Positions 1 to 6,918 of a stretch of 16,285 bases of DNA are shown here, one piece after another (within the stretch, counting starts at the first letter, position 1; each line of letters starts with the position of its first letter). The position numbers were made by a program, and so were the translations under genes. The DNA lies in the NCBI RefSeq assembly GCF_002341865.1, contig NZ_DDOV01000074.1, positions 120,210 to 136,494 of the forward strand, written 5' to 3'. The notes beneath the pieces are model-generated. The model was not told where the DNA came from, ran no database searches, and worked only from the letters and a program-made list of their open reading frames with translations. The DNA comes from Clostridium sp. UBA2485. Its GTDB lineage: Bacteria; Bacillota; Clostridia; Clostridiales; Clostridiaceae.

Positions 1-776
1 GAAGAATAAAAGAACTTATTATAGGGAGTGAAGATATAATAAAGTCTTTTACGGTAAATGATGTAAGAAGCTTTTATGATAAATACTATATACCTAATAA
101 TTGTACTATTTCAGTAGTATCTTCACTGTGTTTTGAAGATGTTTATAAAATAATAGATAAATATTTTTCTACGTGGAAAGAAAAAAAATATGAAAATAAT
201 GAAATAGTTTATGAGAAAAATACATGTGGAACATTTATTGAAGAAAAAAGTGATATAAACTCGTGTAAAATACAATATATTTTTCCAATACACAATTTGA
301 ACCATAGAGAAATAACTTTACTTAGAATATTTAATTCTTTTTTTGGAGAAGGAACTAGTAGTATTTTATATGATGAAATAAGGACTAAAAGGGGATTAGT
401 TTATGATATAAGCTCTAAGCTTAAAAATGAAAATGGCATTAAATTATATACTATAACCCTTGGTACCTCAAAAGAAAATATAAACACTTCAATTGAAATT
501 ATAAATGATGAAATTGAAAAGGTTAAAGTATTAAAGAGATATTTTACAGAAGGAAAAATTGAGGACATAATAAAATCATTAAAATTAAAAAGAATCTTAG
601 GACTAGAGAAATCTATATCATTATCCTTTAATATATGTATTTTTGATATTATGTATGGAGATTACAATATTTTATTCAATGAGTACGATATAGAAGATAT
701 AACTGAGGATGAAATTCTTAAAGTTGCAAATAAAGTCCTTAACAACTCAACTATTCAAATAATAAAATCAAAATAA
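1..776 (+). CDS. M16-family zinc peptidase (insulinase/processing-peptidase-like), 3' part only
   Basis: The reading frame is open from base 3 to the TAA at 774-776, giving 257 visible residues; the 5' end lies outside the window. Early residues contain a YDKYYIPNN segment followed by a short hydrophobic strand (TISVV), the usual end of an M16 N-terminal half-domain. The remainder matches an M16 C-terminal domain: FFGEGTSSILYDEIRTKRG followed by LVY, where family members carry the conserved Arg/Tyr segment that helps hold the substrate. The zinc motif (HxxEH) would sit upstream of the window, so it is unknown whether this copy is catalytic or one of the inactive partners common in Firmicute M16 pairs. 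It is probably cytosolic. ATG 297 is an internal methionine with no ribosome binding site, so it is not the start. A terminator-like palindromic element follows directly. Confidence 0.82.
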   Translation, partial: RIKELIIGSEDIIKSFTVNDVRSFYDKYYIPNNCTISVVSSLCFEDVYKIIDKYFSTWKEKKYENNEIVYEKNTCGTFIEEKSDINSCKIQYIFPIHNLNHREITLLRIFNSFFGEGTSSILYDEIRTKRGLVYDISSKLKNENGIKLYTITLGTSKENINTSIEIINDEIEKVKVLKRYFTEGKIEDIIKSLKLKRILGLEKSISLSFNICIFDIMYGDYNILFNEYDIEDITEDEILKVANKVLNNSTIQIIKSK

Positions 777-902
777 GGGGCTGTTGTAAAACAAAGATTT
801 ATAAATTTTGATGAATAAAACCATGTATATAAGGAAATTTGTTTTCCTGTCTATGCATGGTTTTTTATTTTATATAGGGAGCTTTGCATTTTGCAACGCC
901 AC
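777..902. repeat. Palindromic intergenic element (MITE-like) after the M16 gene
   Basis: The first about 20 bases (777-796, beginning GGGGCTGTTGTAAAAC) are an imperfect inverted repeat of the last about 20 (882-902, ...TTTTGCAACGCCAC). The inner part contains a second nested stem (817-864). The whole segment can fold as one long hairpin. It starts immediately after the M16 stop codon. Its terminal sequence resembles GGGCTGTTGCAAAA-type ends that I recall from small clostridial intergenic repeats; that likeness is from memory. No protein is encoded. Confidence 0.5.
817..870 (+). terminator. Rho-independent terminator-like hairpin after M16 gene
   Basis: AAAACCATG at 817 pairs with CATGGTTTT near 856-864, with further imperfect pairing (AGGAAA with TTTCCT) toward the loop, and is followed by a T-rich run. 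It forms the core of the palindromic element 777-902 and would end the M16 transcript. Confidence 0.65.
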
Positions 903-1000
903 TTATTTCAAAAATTTTTAAAAAACACAGGGTGTTTGTCTTAGATGGTAATATATGATAAATTTAACACATAAATAAAATTTATATTTGGGGGATTGAG

Positions 1001-1498
1001 ATGAGAAAAATATTATATGTTATGCTGTCTATAATCTTAAGTTTTGGGCTATTTGGATGTTCTAAAGATTCTAGCATTGAAGAAAATAAAGTGGAAAGTA
1101 AAGTAGAAGTAAATCCATTAGTTAATGAATTACCTAAACTAAAAGTATTTATAGATAATAAAGAAATGGATGTTCAGTTAGGCGACTACATGTATTATGT
1201 TGGAGATAAGCAAATTACTACTCCAGCTCATAAAGAAGAATTAAATCAAGAGCCGACAGTGTTTAAAAAAGTTAAAAAAAGTAGTGAGATGGTTTTAGAA
1301 TTTAGTGAAGAACCTAAGTCTTATAACGTAATAGTTATAAAAGATATAGATATTGTAGGTAGAGCTGAAGGCATAGATGTAGATTTAAAGGACAATAAGG
1401 CAATACTTCCAAAAGAAAAAGGCAAATACGTTATAATGATAGATGCTGAATATACTAAAGGTAATGTAGGGTATGGCTTAGACATTCAGATTAAGTAA
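1001..1498 (+). CDS. Small secreted lipoprotein, function unknown
   Basis: Encodes 165 residues. The N-terminus is a classical type II signal peptide: MRK, a hydrophobic stretch (residues 4-18), then the lipobox LFGC with Cys20 as the predicted lipidation site. The mature part of about 145 residues is hydrophilic, rich in Lys/Glu and alternating short strands. It ends in a segment like KGKYVIMIDAEYTKGN, as in small beta-sandwich extracytoplasmic domains of Firmicute lipoproteins. No catalytic motif was seen. The start is supported by GGGGG at 990-994 just upstream of ATG 1001. It appears to be monocistronic, lying between the palindromic element and the terminator at 1549-1592. It should be anchored to the outer face of the membrane; the specific role is unknown. 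Confidence 0.85.
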   Translation: MRKILYVMLSIILSFGLFGCSKDSSIEENKVESKVEVNPLVNELPKLKVFIDNKEMDVQLGDYMYYVGDKQITTPAHKEELNQEPTVFKKVKKSSEMVLEFSEEPKSYNVIVIKDIDIVGRAEGIDVDLKDNKAILPKEKGKYVIMIDAEYTKGNVGYGLDIQIK

Positions 1499-1548
1499 GT
1501 TATATAAACATATTGATTAAAAATTTAATAGATAGACAAGTATTTTCT

Positions 1549-1592
1549 AAAACAAGAAGAGGTAACATTTAGTTATCACTTCTTGTTTTTTT
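1549..1592 (+). terminator. Rho-independent terminator after the lipoprotein gene
   Basis: AAAACAAGAAG pairs with CTTCTTGTTTT, extended inward by GGTAAC with GTTATC, and a T-run (TTTTTTT) follows. It lies about 50 bases after the lipoprotein stop codon. Confidence 0.85.
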
Positions 1593-1663
1593 ATAATTAT
1601 ATAATTATTAATATAAAATTACTGAAATAAATGTAAATATATATATAATTATATATATTTTGC

Positions 1664-1692
1664 TTGAATTTATATTTAAATTATAATAAAAT
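1664..1692 (+). promoter_or_regulatory. Candidate sigma-A promoter for the paralog pair
   Basis: TTGAAT (1664-1669), a 17-base spacer and TAAAAT (1687-1692). It lies about 130 bases before the start at 1824 and after the preceding terminator. The surroundings are nearly pure A/T, so a chance match is possible. Apart from this and the terminator, nothing else was recognised in 1499-1823. Confidence 0.4.
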
Positions 1693-1823
1693 GCAATAGT
1701 ATGTCAAGAAACATAAGAAAAAGGTCGAATTTTTATGTGGCAGTATAAAATAAACTTCATATTGCTTTACTAGGATATTTATATGAAAAATTTTTTGAAA
1801 GATTTATGAAAGGAGCAAAGGAA

Positions 1824-2768
1824 ATGTTTAATGAACATATAAAACCGTTTAAAATACTTAATTTTGGAAAGCTCAAAAGAAAAGGGTGGAAGAAAGAAAA
1901 AAATTTTATATATGGAAAATATAATGATTATGATTTTACTGTTTTTCAAGAAGATAACTATAAAGGAATACTTATGCCCTTAAAAGGAATATCTAAACCG
2001 CAAATTGAAATAATTCAAAGTTTTTTTACTAACAATGCTAAAAAATATAATTTGAAAAATTATTTTTTTGAAGGAGAATTTTTACGTATAAATATTTCAG
2101 AAAAATTTTTCTCTTTAAGCAGTGGTAAATTAGAAAATATGTTAGAAGAATTTACTATGTTTTTAAATTTATCTGATATAAATCTAAAAAACAGATGTAT
2201 ATTTTGCGGAGAAGACAATGCTTATGAAACAATACTTAAGGAAAAGGTATTATGCCCAAGTCATCAAGAATGCTATGCACAAGAAGATACAAAGCTAAAG
2301 GTTGAAAAAAATAATTTGGAATTAGAAAATAAAAATTATTTTAGAGGAACTATAGGAGCTTTATTAGGAGGAATTATAGTTGTAATATTAAATCTTTTAT
2401 TTAGTGCTTTTACTAATAGAACTTTAGTTATTATAGGGATTTTTATAGTTTTAGGGGCATTTAAAGGGTATAAATTTCTAGGAGGAAAGATAGGAAGAGG
2501 TACTAAAAGTATTATTGTTTTTTTAACTATTTTTTCAGTGATACTTATACCTATAGCAGATATCATATATTCTATAATATTTAATAAAGCGTCTCTTACT
2601 ATAGAAAATTTTATCTATATAGCAGCTTTAAAAGAAAATTTGTTATTAATTATAAAGGAATTAGTGGCCAATTCAATTGCGGCGATTGTAGGTATTGGTG
2701 ATGTAATACGAAGAATTAATATTGAAATTAAAGGGGGATCACCAAAACTTAAAAAAGTTTCATTATAA
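1824..2768 (+). CDS. Membrane protein with CxxC...CxxHxxC zinc-type cluster, paralog 1, function unknown
   Basis: Encodes 314 residues from ATG 1824, chosen because AGGAG (1811-1815) lies 8 bases upstream; an in-frame ATG at 1806 lacks such a site. The N-terminal about 120 residues form a soluble domain (KRKGW, GKYNDYDFTVF, LKGIS and FFTNNAKK segments). A likely metal site follows: Cys125, Cys128, Cys144, His147, Cys150. Next comes a charged, probably coiled helix (about 155-172), then three or four membrane segments (about 176-196, 199-217, 228-253, 278-296) with GTIGALLGG at the first and a short basic tail ending KKVSL. The topology suggests that the soluble zinc-ribbon-like part faces the cytosol. 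It is followed after 146 bases by a close paralog, probably in the same transcript. I do not recognise a characterised family. Confidence 0.85.
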   Translation: MFNEHIKPFKILNFGKLKRKGWKKEKNFIYGKYNDYDFTVFQEDNYKGILMPLKGISKPQIEIIQSFFTNNAKKYNLKNYFFEGEFLRINISEKFFSLSSGKLENMLEEFTMFLNLSDINLKNRCIFCGEDNAYETILKEKVLCPSHQECYAQEDTKLKVEKNNLELENKNYFRGTIGALLGGIIVVILNLLFSAFTNRTLVIIGIFIVLGAFKGYKFLGGKIGRGTKSIIVFLTIFSVILIPIADIIYSIIFNKASLTIENFIYIAALKENLLLIIKELVANSIAAIVGIGDVIRRINIEIKGGSPKLKKVSL

Positions 2769-2870
2769 AAAAGATAAGAACAAACATAAGTAAAGTTAAG
2801 AGTACATAGCTTTAGTAGAATCTTTATATGAGGATTATCTTTTCAAAAAATTTATGACAGGAGAAAATAA

Positions 2871-2915
2871 ATGCTTAATAGAAAAAAAATAATGAAATTT
2901 CTGATTTATTTATAA
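2871..2915 (+). other. Possible 14-codon leader or relic start of paralog 2
   Basis: ATG 2871 has an ideal upstream AGGAG (2859-2863 region) and sits where the first paralog has its start codon. However, the frame runs only 14 codons to TAA 2913-2915. That stop overlaps the ATG (2915) of the downstream gene as TAATG. It may be a translated leader coupled to the next gene, or the relic of an ancestral start lost by a frameshift. Confidence 0.4.
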
Positions 2916-3829
2916 TGTTTGGATTTAGACGATTTAAAGCTAAAGGTTGGAAAAGATATAAGAATTTTATATGTGGGAAATATAATAATTATAATTTTAC
3001 AGTTTTTCAAGGTGACAAATGCAAGCATATATTCGTGCCACTAAAGGGGATATCTCAGCAGGAGATTAAAATAATTCAAAGTTACTTAGATAATAATGCT
3101 AAAAAATTTAATTTAAAAAATTATTTTTTTGAAGAAGAAATTTTACAAATGATTATATCAGAGAAAATCTGGTATTTAAGTGGAAGAAAGCTAGAAAATA
3201 TATTAAGTGATTTTACTATGTTTTTAAACCTATCAAATATAAATTTTCAAAACAGATGCATGTTTTGTGGAGAAAACGGTGCTAATAAAGTTATACTTAA
3301 AACTAATATATTATGTGAAGTTCATGAAGCGTGCTATACAGAAGAGATTAATAGGCTTATAAATGAAAGAGATGCTTTGGAGTTAGAACATAAAAACTAT
3401 ATTAGAGGAACTATAGGCGCTATATTTGGAGGAATATCAGCCTTTATAATAAATATAATGATAATTTTATTTTTTGAAGATTTAGTAATAGTTTCAGGAG
3501 TCATCTTTGCAGAAGGTACATTTCTAGGATATAAATTTTTAAATGGGAAAATGGGTAAAAATACAAAATACATTGTTATTCTTTCCACTATTCTTTCTAT
3601 ATTTTCTGCAGAAATAATATTTATTATTTTATATATAATAGGCATAGATATGCCTTTAAATATGAGCAATTTTATGTTAGTACTGAAAAATTCAGATGTT
3701 CGTGAATTTGTAATTTTTAGCCTACCGTGGCTTTTAGGGACATCTGCTTTAAGTATATATAGAATAATAAAAGAAATTGACTATAAAATAAAAAATCAAT
3801 TGCCGATGATTAAAAAGATTTCATTATAA
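2915..3829 (+). CDS. Membrane protein with CxxC...CxxHxxC zinc-type cluster, paralog 2, function unknown
   Basis: Encodes 304 residues and aligns along its whole length with the preceding gene: KAKGW, GKYNNYNFTVF, LKGIS, NNAKKFNLKNYFFE, TMFLNLSNIN and a tail ending KKISL. The putative metal ligands are all kept (Cys115, Cys118, Cys134, His137, Cys140), as is the helix before the membrane part and the NYIRGTIGAIFGG first membrane segment; three to four membrane segments follow. The pair clearly arose by tandem duplication. ATG 2915 has no good ribosome binding site of its own. It overlaps the stop of a 14-codon frame that does have one, so translation may be coupled. The gene ends one base before a strong terminator. 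Function unknown. Confidence 0.83.
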   Translation: MFGFRRFKAKGWKRYKNFICGKYNNYNFTVFQGDKCKHIFVPLKGISQQEIKIIQSYLDNNAKKFNLKNYFFEEEILQMIISEKIWYLSGRKLENILSDFTMFLNLSNINFQNRCMFCGENGANKVILKTNILCEVHEACYTEEINRLINERDALELEHKNYIRGTIGAIFGGISAFIINIMIILFFEDLVIVSGVIFAEGTFLGYKFLNGKMGKNTKYIVILSTILSIFSAEIIFIILYIIGIDMPLNMSNFMLVLKNSDVREFVIFSLPWLLGTSALSIYRIIKEIDYKIKNQLPMIKKISL

Positions 3830-3830
3830 T

Positions 3831-3872
3831 AAAAAGCTAAGAATAAGATATTTCTCTTATTCTTAGCTTTTT
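3831..3872. terminator. Perfect bidirectional terminator between convergent genes
   Basis: An 18-base arm (3831-3848, AAAAAGCTAAGAATAAGA) is exactly complementary to 3855-3872 across a 6-base loop. A-run and T-run ends serve both strands. It sits exactly between the stop of paralog 2 (3829) and the stop of the convergent endonuclease IV-like gene (3873). Confidence 0.93.
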
Positions 3873-4691
3873 CTATAATGATTCATAGATTTTCTTTATA
3901 AGTAGAGCATCATTTTCAAGAATAGGGCTCTCGCAAATTACACATCCTTTTATATCAAAGTCTCTAAAAGCTTTCATACAAGCATTATAGTTAAAATCAC
4001 TTTCCTCAAAAGGAAGGTGGTTTTTTTCACCTTTAGGTCCATAGTTTATACCAGATATATGAATGTGCATATCATCTAATGCTTCCTGGCCCAAATTATC
4101 TCCTATATGTGATAATATTTTTGCAAAATCATCATATTCTTTTAATGCTCCATTATATCTTGCATGCAAATGAGAAAAGTCTACACATAGTTTACAAGTA
4201 GGTATTCTTTTACAAAGCTCAACTAGCTCTTCAAGAGATCCAAACTGAGTAGGTTTACCTGTAGTCTCTAACCTATAATCTACTCCAAAGTGTGGAATTT
4301 TTCTCAAATTTTCTTCAATAGTATCAAAGGTTTCTTCTGGAGAATCTTTTAAATAAAAGCCGGGGTGAAATATCAAGCTTCGTCCATCTACCTTTTGAAG
4401 GCCTTCTGCTCCTTTAACTATACGTTCAATAGATTTTTCTTGTTTTTCAATTTCATCAGAATTTAGATTTATATAATAAGAACCATGAGCAGAAAGATAA
4501 AAATTATTTTCTTCCTTAGCTTTATAAACGTCATCTTTATTTTTATCTGTTATATTAACTGAGCGAACAAAAGGTAGTTCCATTGCATCCAATCCTAAGT
4601 TTTTCAAATGAGGGATGCCAGTTTTATAAGTAAATTTTGTATTTTCATCTCCAAGAGGAAGACCAGAAATTCCAAATAATAATTTGTCCAT
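3873..4691 (-). CDS. Endonuclease IV-like (AP endonuclease family 2) TIM-barrel protein
   Basis: Encodes 272 residues, the size of E. coli endonuclease IV (about 285). Most of the trinuclear zinc ligands can be placed: His69 (SAHGSYYINL), His109 (FHPG), Glu142 (LETTGK), Asp171 and His174 (CVDFSHLHAR), His209/His211 (MHIHISG), His225 (GEKNH) and Glu254 (ICESP). The spacing mirrors E. coli H69, H109, E145, D179, H182, H216, H231 and E261. The ligand corresponding to E. coli Asp229 seems absent, because the DRH motif is replaced by KNH. The expected role is cleavage at abasic sites in base-excision repair, but this subfamily may differ. The start is supported by GAGGTG about 8 bases upstream of ATG 4691. 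It is transcribed alone from a promoter inside an operator-like palindrome (4710-4737) and convergent with the paralog pair. The neighbour recJ is also a DNA-repair gene but diverges from it. Confidence 0.85.
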   Translation of the reverse strand: MDKLLFGISGLPLGDENTKFTYKTGIPHLKNLGLDAMELPFVRSVNITDKNKDDVYKAKEENNFYLSAHGSYYINLNSDEIEKQEKSIERIVKGAEGLQKVDGRSLIFHPGFYLKDSPEETFDTIEENLRKIPHFGVDYRLETTGKPTQFGSLEELVELCKRIPTCKLCVDFSHLHARYNGALKEYDDFAKILSHIGDNLGQEALDDMHIHISGINYGPKGEKNHLPFEESDFNYNACMKAFRDFDIKGCVICESPILENDALLIKKIYESL

Positions 4692-4709
4692 TAAATCACC
4701 TCAAAAATT

Positions 4710-4737
4710 AAAGTATGATGTGATTATATCATACTTT
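4710..4737 (-). promoter_or_regulatory. Palindromic operator overlapping the promoter of the endonuclease IV-like gene
   Basis: AAAGTATGAT (4710-4719) and ATCATACTTT (4728-4737) are perfect 10-base inverted repeats separated by 8 bases. On the minus strand the sequence reads TGATATAAT, an extended -10 box (TATAAT = 4723-4728), with no convincing -35. The predicted transcript starts about 25 bases before the start codon. A dimeric repressor bound here would block the promoter; the regulator is unknown. The symmetric arms do not match the LexA, Fur/PerR or Rex sites I know. Confidence 0.6.
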
Positions 4738-4758
4738 TGAATAAATTTATAATTAACC

Positions 4759-4886
4759 TTGAACAATTCAGAATTCACAATACACAATGCAGCATTAAGG
4801 TGGAAATTAATTCTTTATAAATTAATTTCTTCAAATAAATTTTTCGAATTTTGCTGAGAAATATTCATAATTGTAAATTATGAATT
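4759..4886. repeat. Dispersed palindromic repeat, copy A
   Basis: The left end (CAATTCAGAATTCACAAT...) is an imperfect inverted repeat of the right end (ATTGTAAATTATGAATT). Internal segments recur in the 8372-8580 region: a GGTGGAAATTAATT-like block, an AATTAATTTCTTCAAATA block, and GCTGAGAAATATTCATAATTGT. No coding frame is present. It looks like a miniature mobile or palindromic element of the AATTCACAATTCACAAT type. It occupies most of the 4692-5048 gap, together with the two divergent promoters. Confidence 0.6.
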
Positions 4887-4988
4887 AAAATACTAAAAAA
4901 TAGCATTTACCGTAGTATATTTCTTAATTTTATAGCTGGCTATCCATAGATATAATGAGCAACAAAGTGATAATTAAATAAAGGCCAA

Positions 4989-5018
4989 TTGTAAATTTAT
5001 TTAAATTTTTGCTATAAT
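4989..5018 (+). promoter_or_regulatory. Sigma-A promoter of recJ (extended -10)
   Basis: TTGTAA (4989-4994), an 18-base spacer and TATAAT (5013-5018) preceded by TG in TGCTATAAT. The start codon is 30 bases beyond the -10 box, with GAGGTG between. Confidence 0.7.
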
Positions 5019-5048
5019 GTTAAATAGTATGATTTAAGAGGTGAACCA

Positions 5049-6815
5049 ATGGAAAGTAAATGGATGCTTAGAACTACTAAGACGGATGTTAAGTCGCTGG
5101 CGAAAAAGGTAGGCTTAAACCCAATTACAGTAAAAATAATGGTGAATAGAGAAATAGATACCGTTGAAAAAATAAATAAATTTATAAATCCAACTTTTTC
5201 CCAATTTCATGATCCACTTCTTATGAAGGACATGGGAAAGGGAGTATCAATAATTAAAAATGCTATAGAACAAGGCGAAAAAATAATGATTTATGGCGAC
5301 TATGATGCAGATGGCGTTACTAGTACAGTTATATTATATAAAGCATTAAAAAACTGTAATGGTAAGGTAAGTTTTTATATACCAGACAGAGAAAATGAAG
5401 GCTATGGCATGAGTAGCGAAAGAATTGAGAAAATAAAGGAAGAGGGATATAATACTATAATTTCTTGTGATAATGGAATTTCTGCATTAGAACAGGTAGA
5501 GAGAGCAAAAGAATTAGGAATGACTGTAGTAATTACCGATCATCATGAGTTACCTTTTGAGGATATAGAAGGAAAAAGAGTATATAAAATGCCTATAGCT
5601 GATGCAGTTATAAATCCTAAGAGAAATGACTGTGAATATCCTTTTAAAAATTTATGTGGTGCAGGTATTGCATTTAAATTCAGTTGTGCCTTATATAAGG
5701 CTATGGGAATTTCTGTGGAAAGTGCCTATGATTTAATTGAAATTGCAGGTATAGGTACTATATGTGATGTAGTTGATCTTATTGATGAAAATAGAGTTAT
5801 AGCTAAAGAAGCTCTTAATGTAATGAATAATACAAAAAATATAGGGTTAAAGGCATTGAAAGAAATTTTAAATATAAGAAATGAAATGAGTTCTTATCAT
5901 GTTGGATTTTTAATAGGACCTTGCATAAATGCTACAGGAAGATTAGAAACAGCTTTTTTATCTGTAGATTTATTACTTTGTGAAGATATAGAAAAGGCTA
6001 AGGAATTAGCTTCTACTTTAGTGGAATTAAATAAGAAAAGACAGGAAATGACTAATGATAGTGTAGAAGCAATAGTGAATATGGTAAATAGTTCATCACT
6101 TATAAATGATAAGGTTTTAGTAGCTTATAAAGAAGATGTACATGAAAGTATAGCAGGTATTGTAGCAGGAAGAGTTAGAGAAAAGTTTAATGTACCAACT
6201 ATAATATTAACAAAAGGTAAAGAAATGCCTAAAGGCTCTGGAAGATCTATTGAAGAATATAATATGTTTGAAGAGCTTATAAAATGCAAGGATTTACTTC
6301 ATAAATTTGGTGGACATCCTATGGCAGCAGGACTTTCGATAAAAGAAGAAAACATAGCATTATTTAGAGAAAAATTAAATGAACTTTGTGAACTATCAGA
6401 AGAAGATTTGATTCCTAAAATAAGAATAGATGAAAGATTATCACTTAAATATATAAATTTTAATTTAATAGAAGAACTTCATAGTTTAGAGCCTTTTGGT
6501 AAAGGCAATAATTCTCCAATTTTAGCAGAAAAAAATATACCTATTGAAAGAATAAGTATACTTGGAGAAAAGAAAAACACTTTAAAGTTTAGATGTAGAA
6601 TATCAGGGACTAATAGATATATAGATGCAATATGTTTTAATAAAGTAGAAGAGTTTATTGAAATGTTAAAAAATGAATATGGAGAAAGCTATGAATATAT
6701 GCTTGAAAATCCTCAAGGACTGAAGATGGACATGGCATTTTCACCATCTGTAAATGATTATAACGGTAATGTGTCCCTGCAATTAAAAATTAACAATTTT
6801 AAAATATCTAACTAA
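5049..6815 (+). CDS. recJ: Single-stranded-DNA-specific 5'-3' exonuclease RecJ
   Basis: Encodes 588 residues, the usual size of the short RecJ form (E. coli about 577). All DHH-phosphoesterase motifs are present: DYDADG (84-89), CDNG (140-143), TDHHE (163-167), the INPKR/CGAG region (188-206) and INATGR (293-298). The DHHA1 domain carries ESIAGIVAGR (366-375), SGRS and GGHPMAAG (421-428). The C-terminal about 130 residues correspond to the OB-fold DNA-binding domain. RecJ degrades single-stranded DNA with Mn2+/Mg2+ in RecFOR recombination, mismatch repair and base-excision repair. ATG 5049 follows GAGGTG at good spacing and an extended -10 promoter. The gene stands alone and ends at a perfect terminator. 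Firmicutes commonly also carry a longer RecJ next to apt/relA; this one is not in that context. Confidence 0.96.
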   Translation: MESKWMLRTTKTDVKSLAKKVGLNPITVKIMVNREIDTVEKINKFINPTFSQFHDPLLMKDMGKGVSIIKNAIEQGEKIMIYGDYDADGVTSTVILYKALKNCNGKVSFYIPDRENEGYGMSSERIEKIKEEGYNTIISCDNGISALEQVERAKELGMTVVITDHHELPFEDIEGKRVYKMPIADAVINPKRNDCEYPFKNLCGAGIAFKFSCALYKAMGISVESAYDLIEIAGIGTICDVVDLIDENRVIAKEALNVMNNTKNIGLKALKEILNIRNEMSSYHVGFLIGPCINATGRLETAFLSVDLLLCEDIEKAKELASTLVELNKKRQEMTNDSVEAIVNMVNSSSLINDKVLVAYKEDVHESIAGIVAGRVREKFNVPTIILTKGKEMPKGSGRSIEEYNMFEELIKCKDLLHKFGGHPMAAGLSIKEENIALFREKLNELCELSEEDLIPKIRIDERLSLKYINFNLIEELHSLEPFGKGNNSPILAEKNIPIERISILGEKKNTLKFRCRISGTNRYIDAICFNKVEEFIEMLKNEYGESYEYMLENPQGLKMDMAFSPSVNDYNGNVSLQLKINNFKISN

Positions 6816-6866
6816 CTTATATAATTGAAGTCTTATTTAAGGTTATTAAGTAATTTGTTAAATAAT

Positions 6867-6900
6867 AAAAAGGAAAAGTTATTTATAACTTTTCCTTTTT
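6867..6900. terminator. Perfect bidirectional terminator between recJ and the CNNM gene
   Basis: Arms 6867-6882 (AAAAAGGAAAAGTTAT) and 6885-6900 are exactly complementary, with A-run and T-run ends. It serves recJ on the plus strand and the convergent membrane-protein gene on the minus strand. Confidence 0.92.
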
Positions 6901-6918
6901 TATTATTAATTATATAAT

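Noticed and set aside
1806..1823. Upstream in-frame ATG 1806 as the start of paralog 1
   Set aside because: The AGGAG lies after it and is correctly spaced for ATG 1824 instead.
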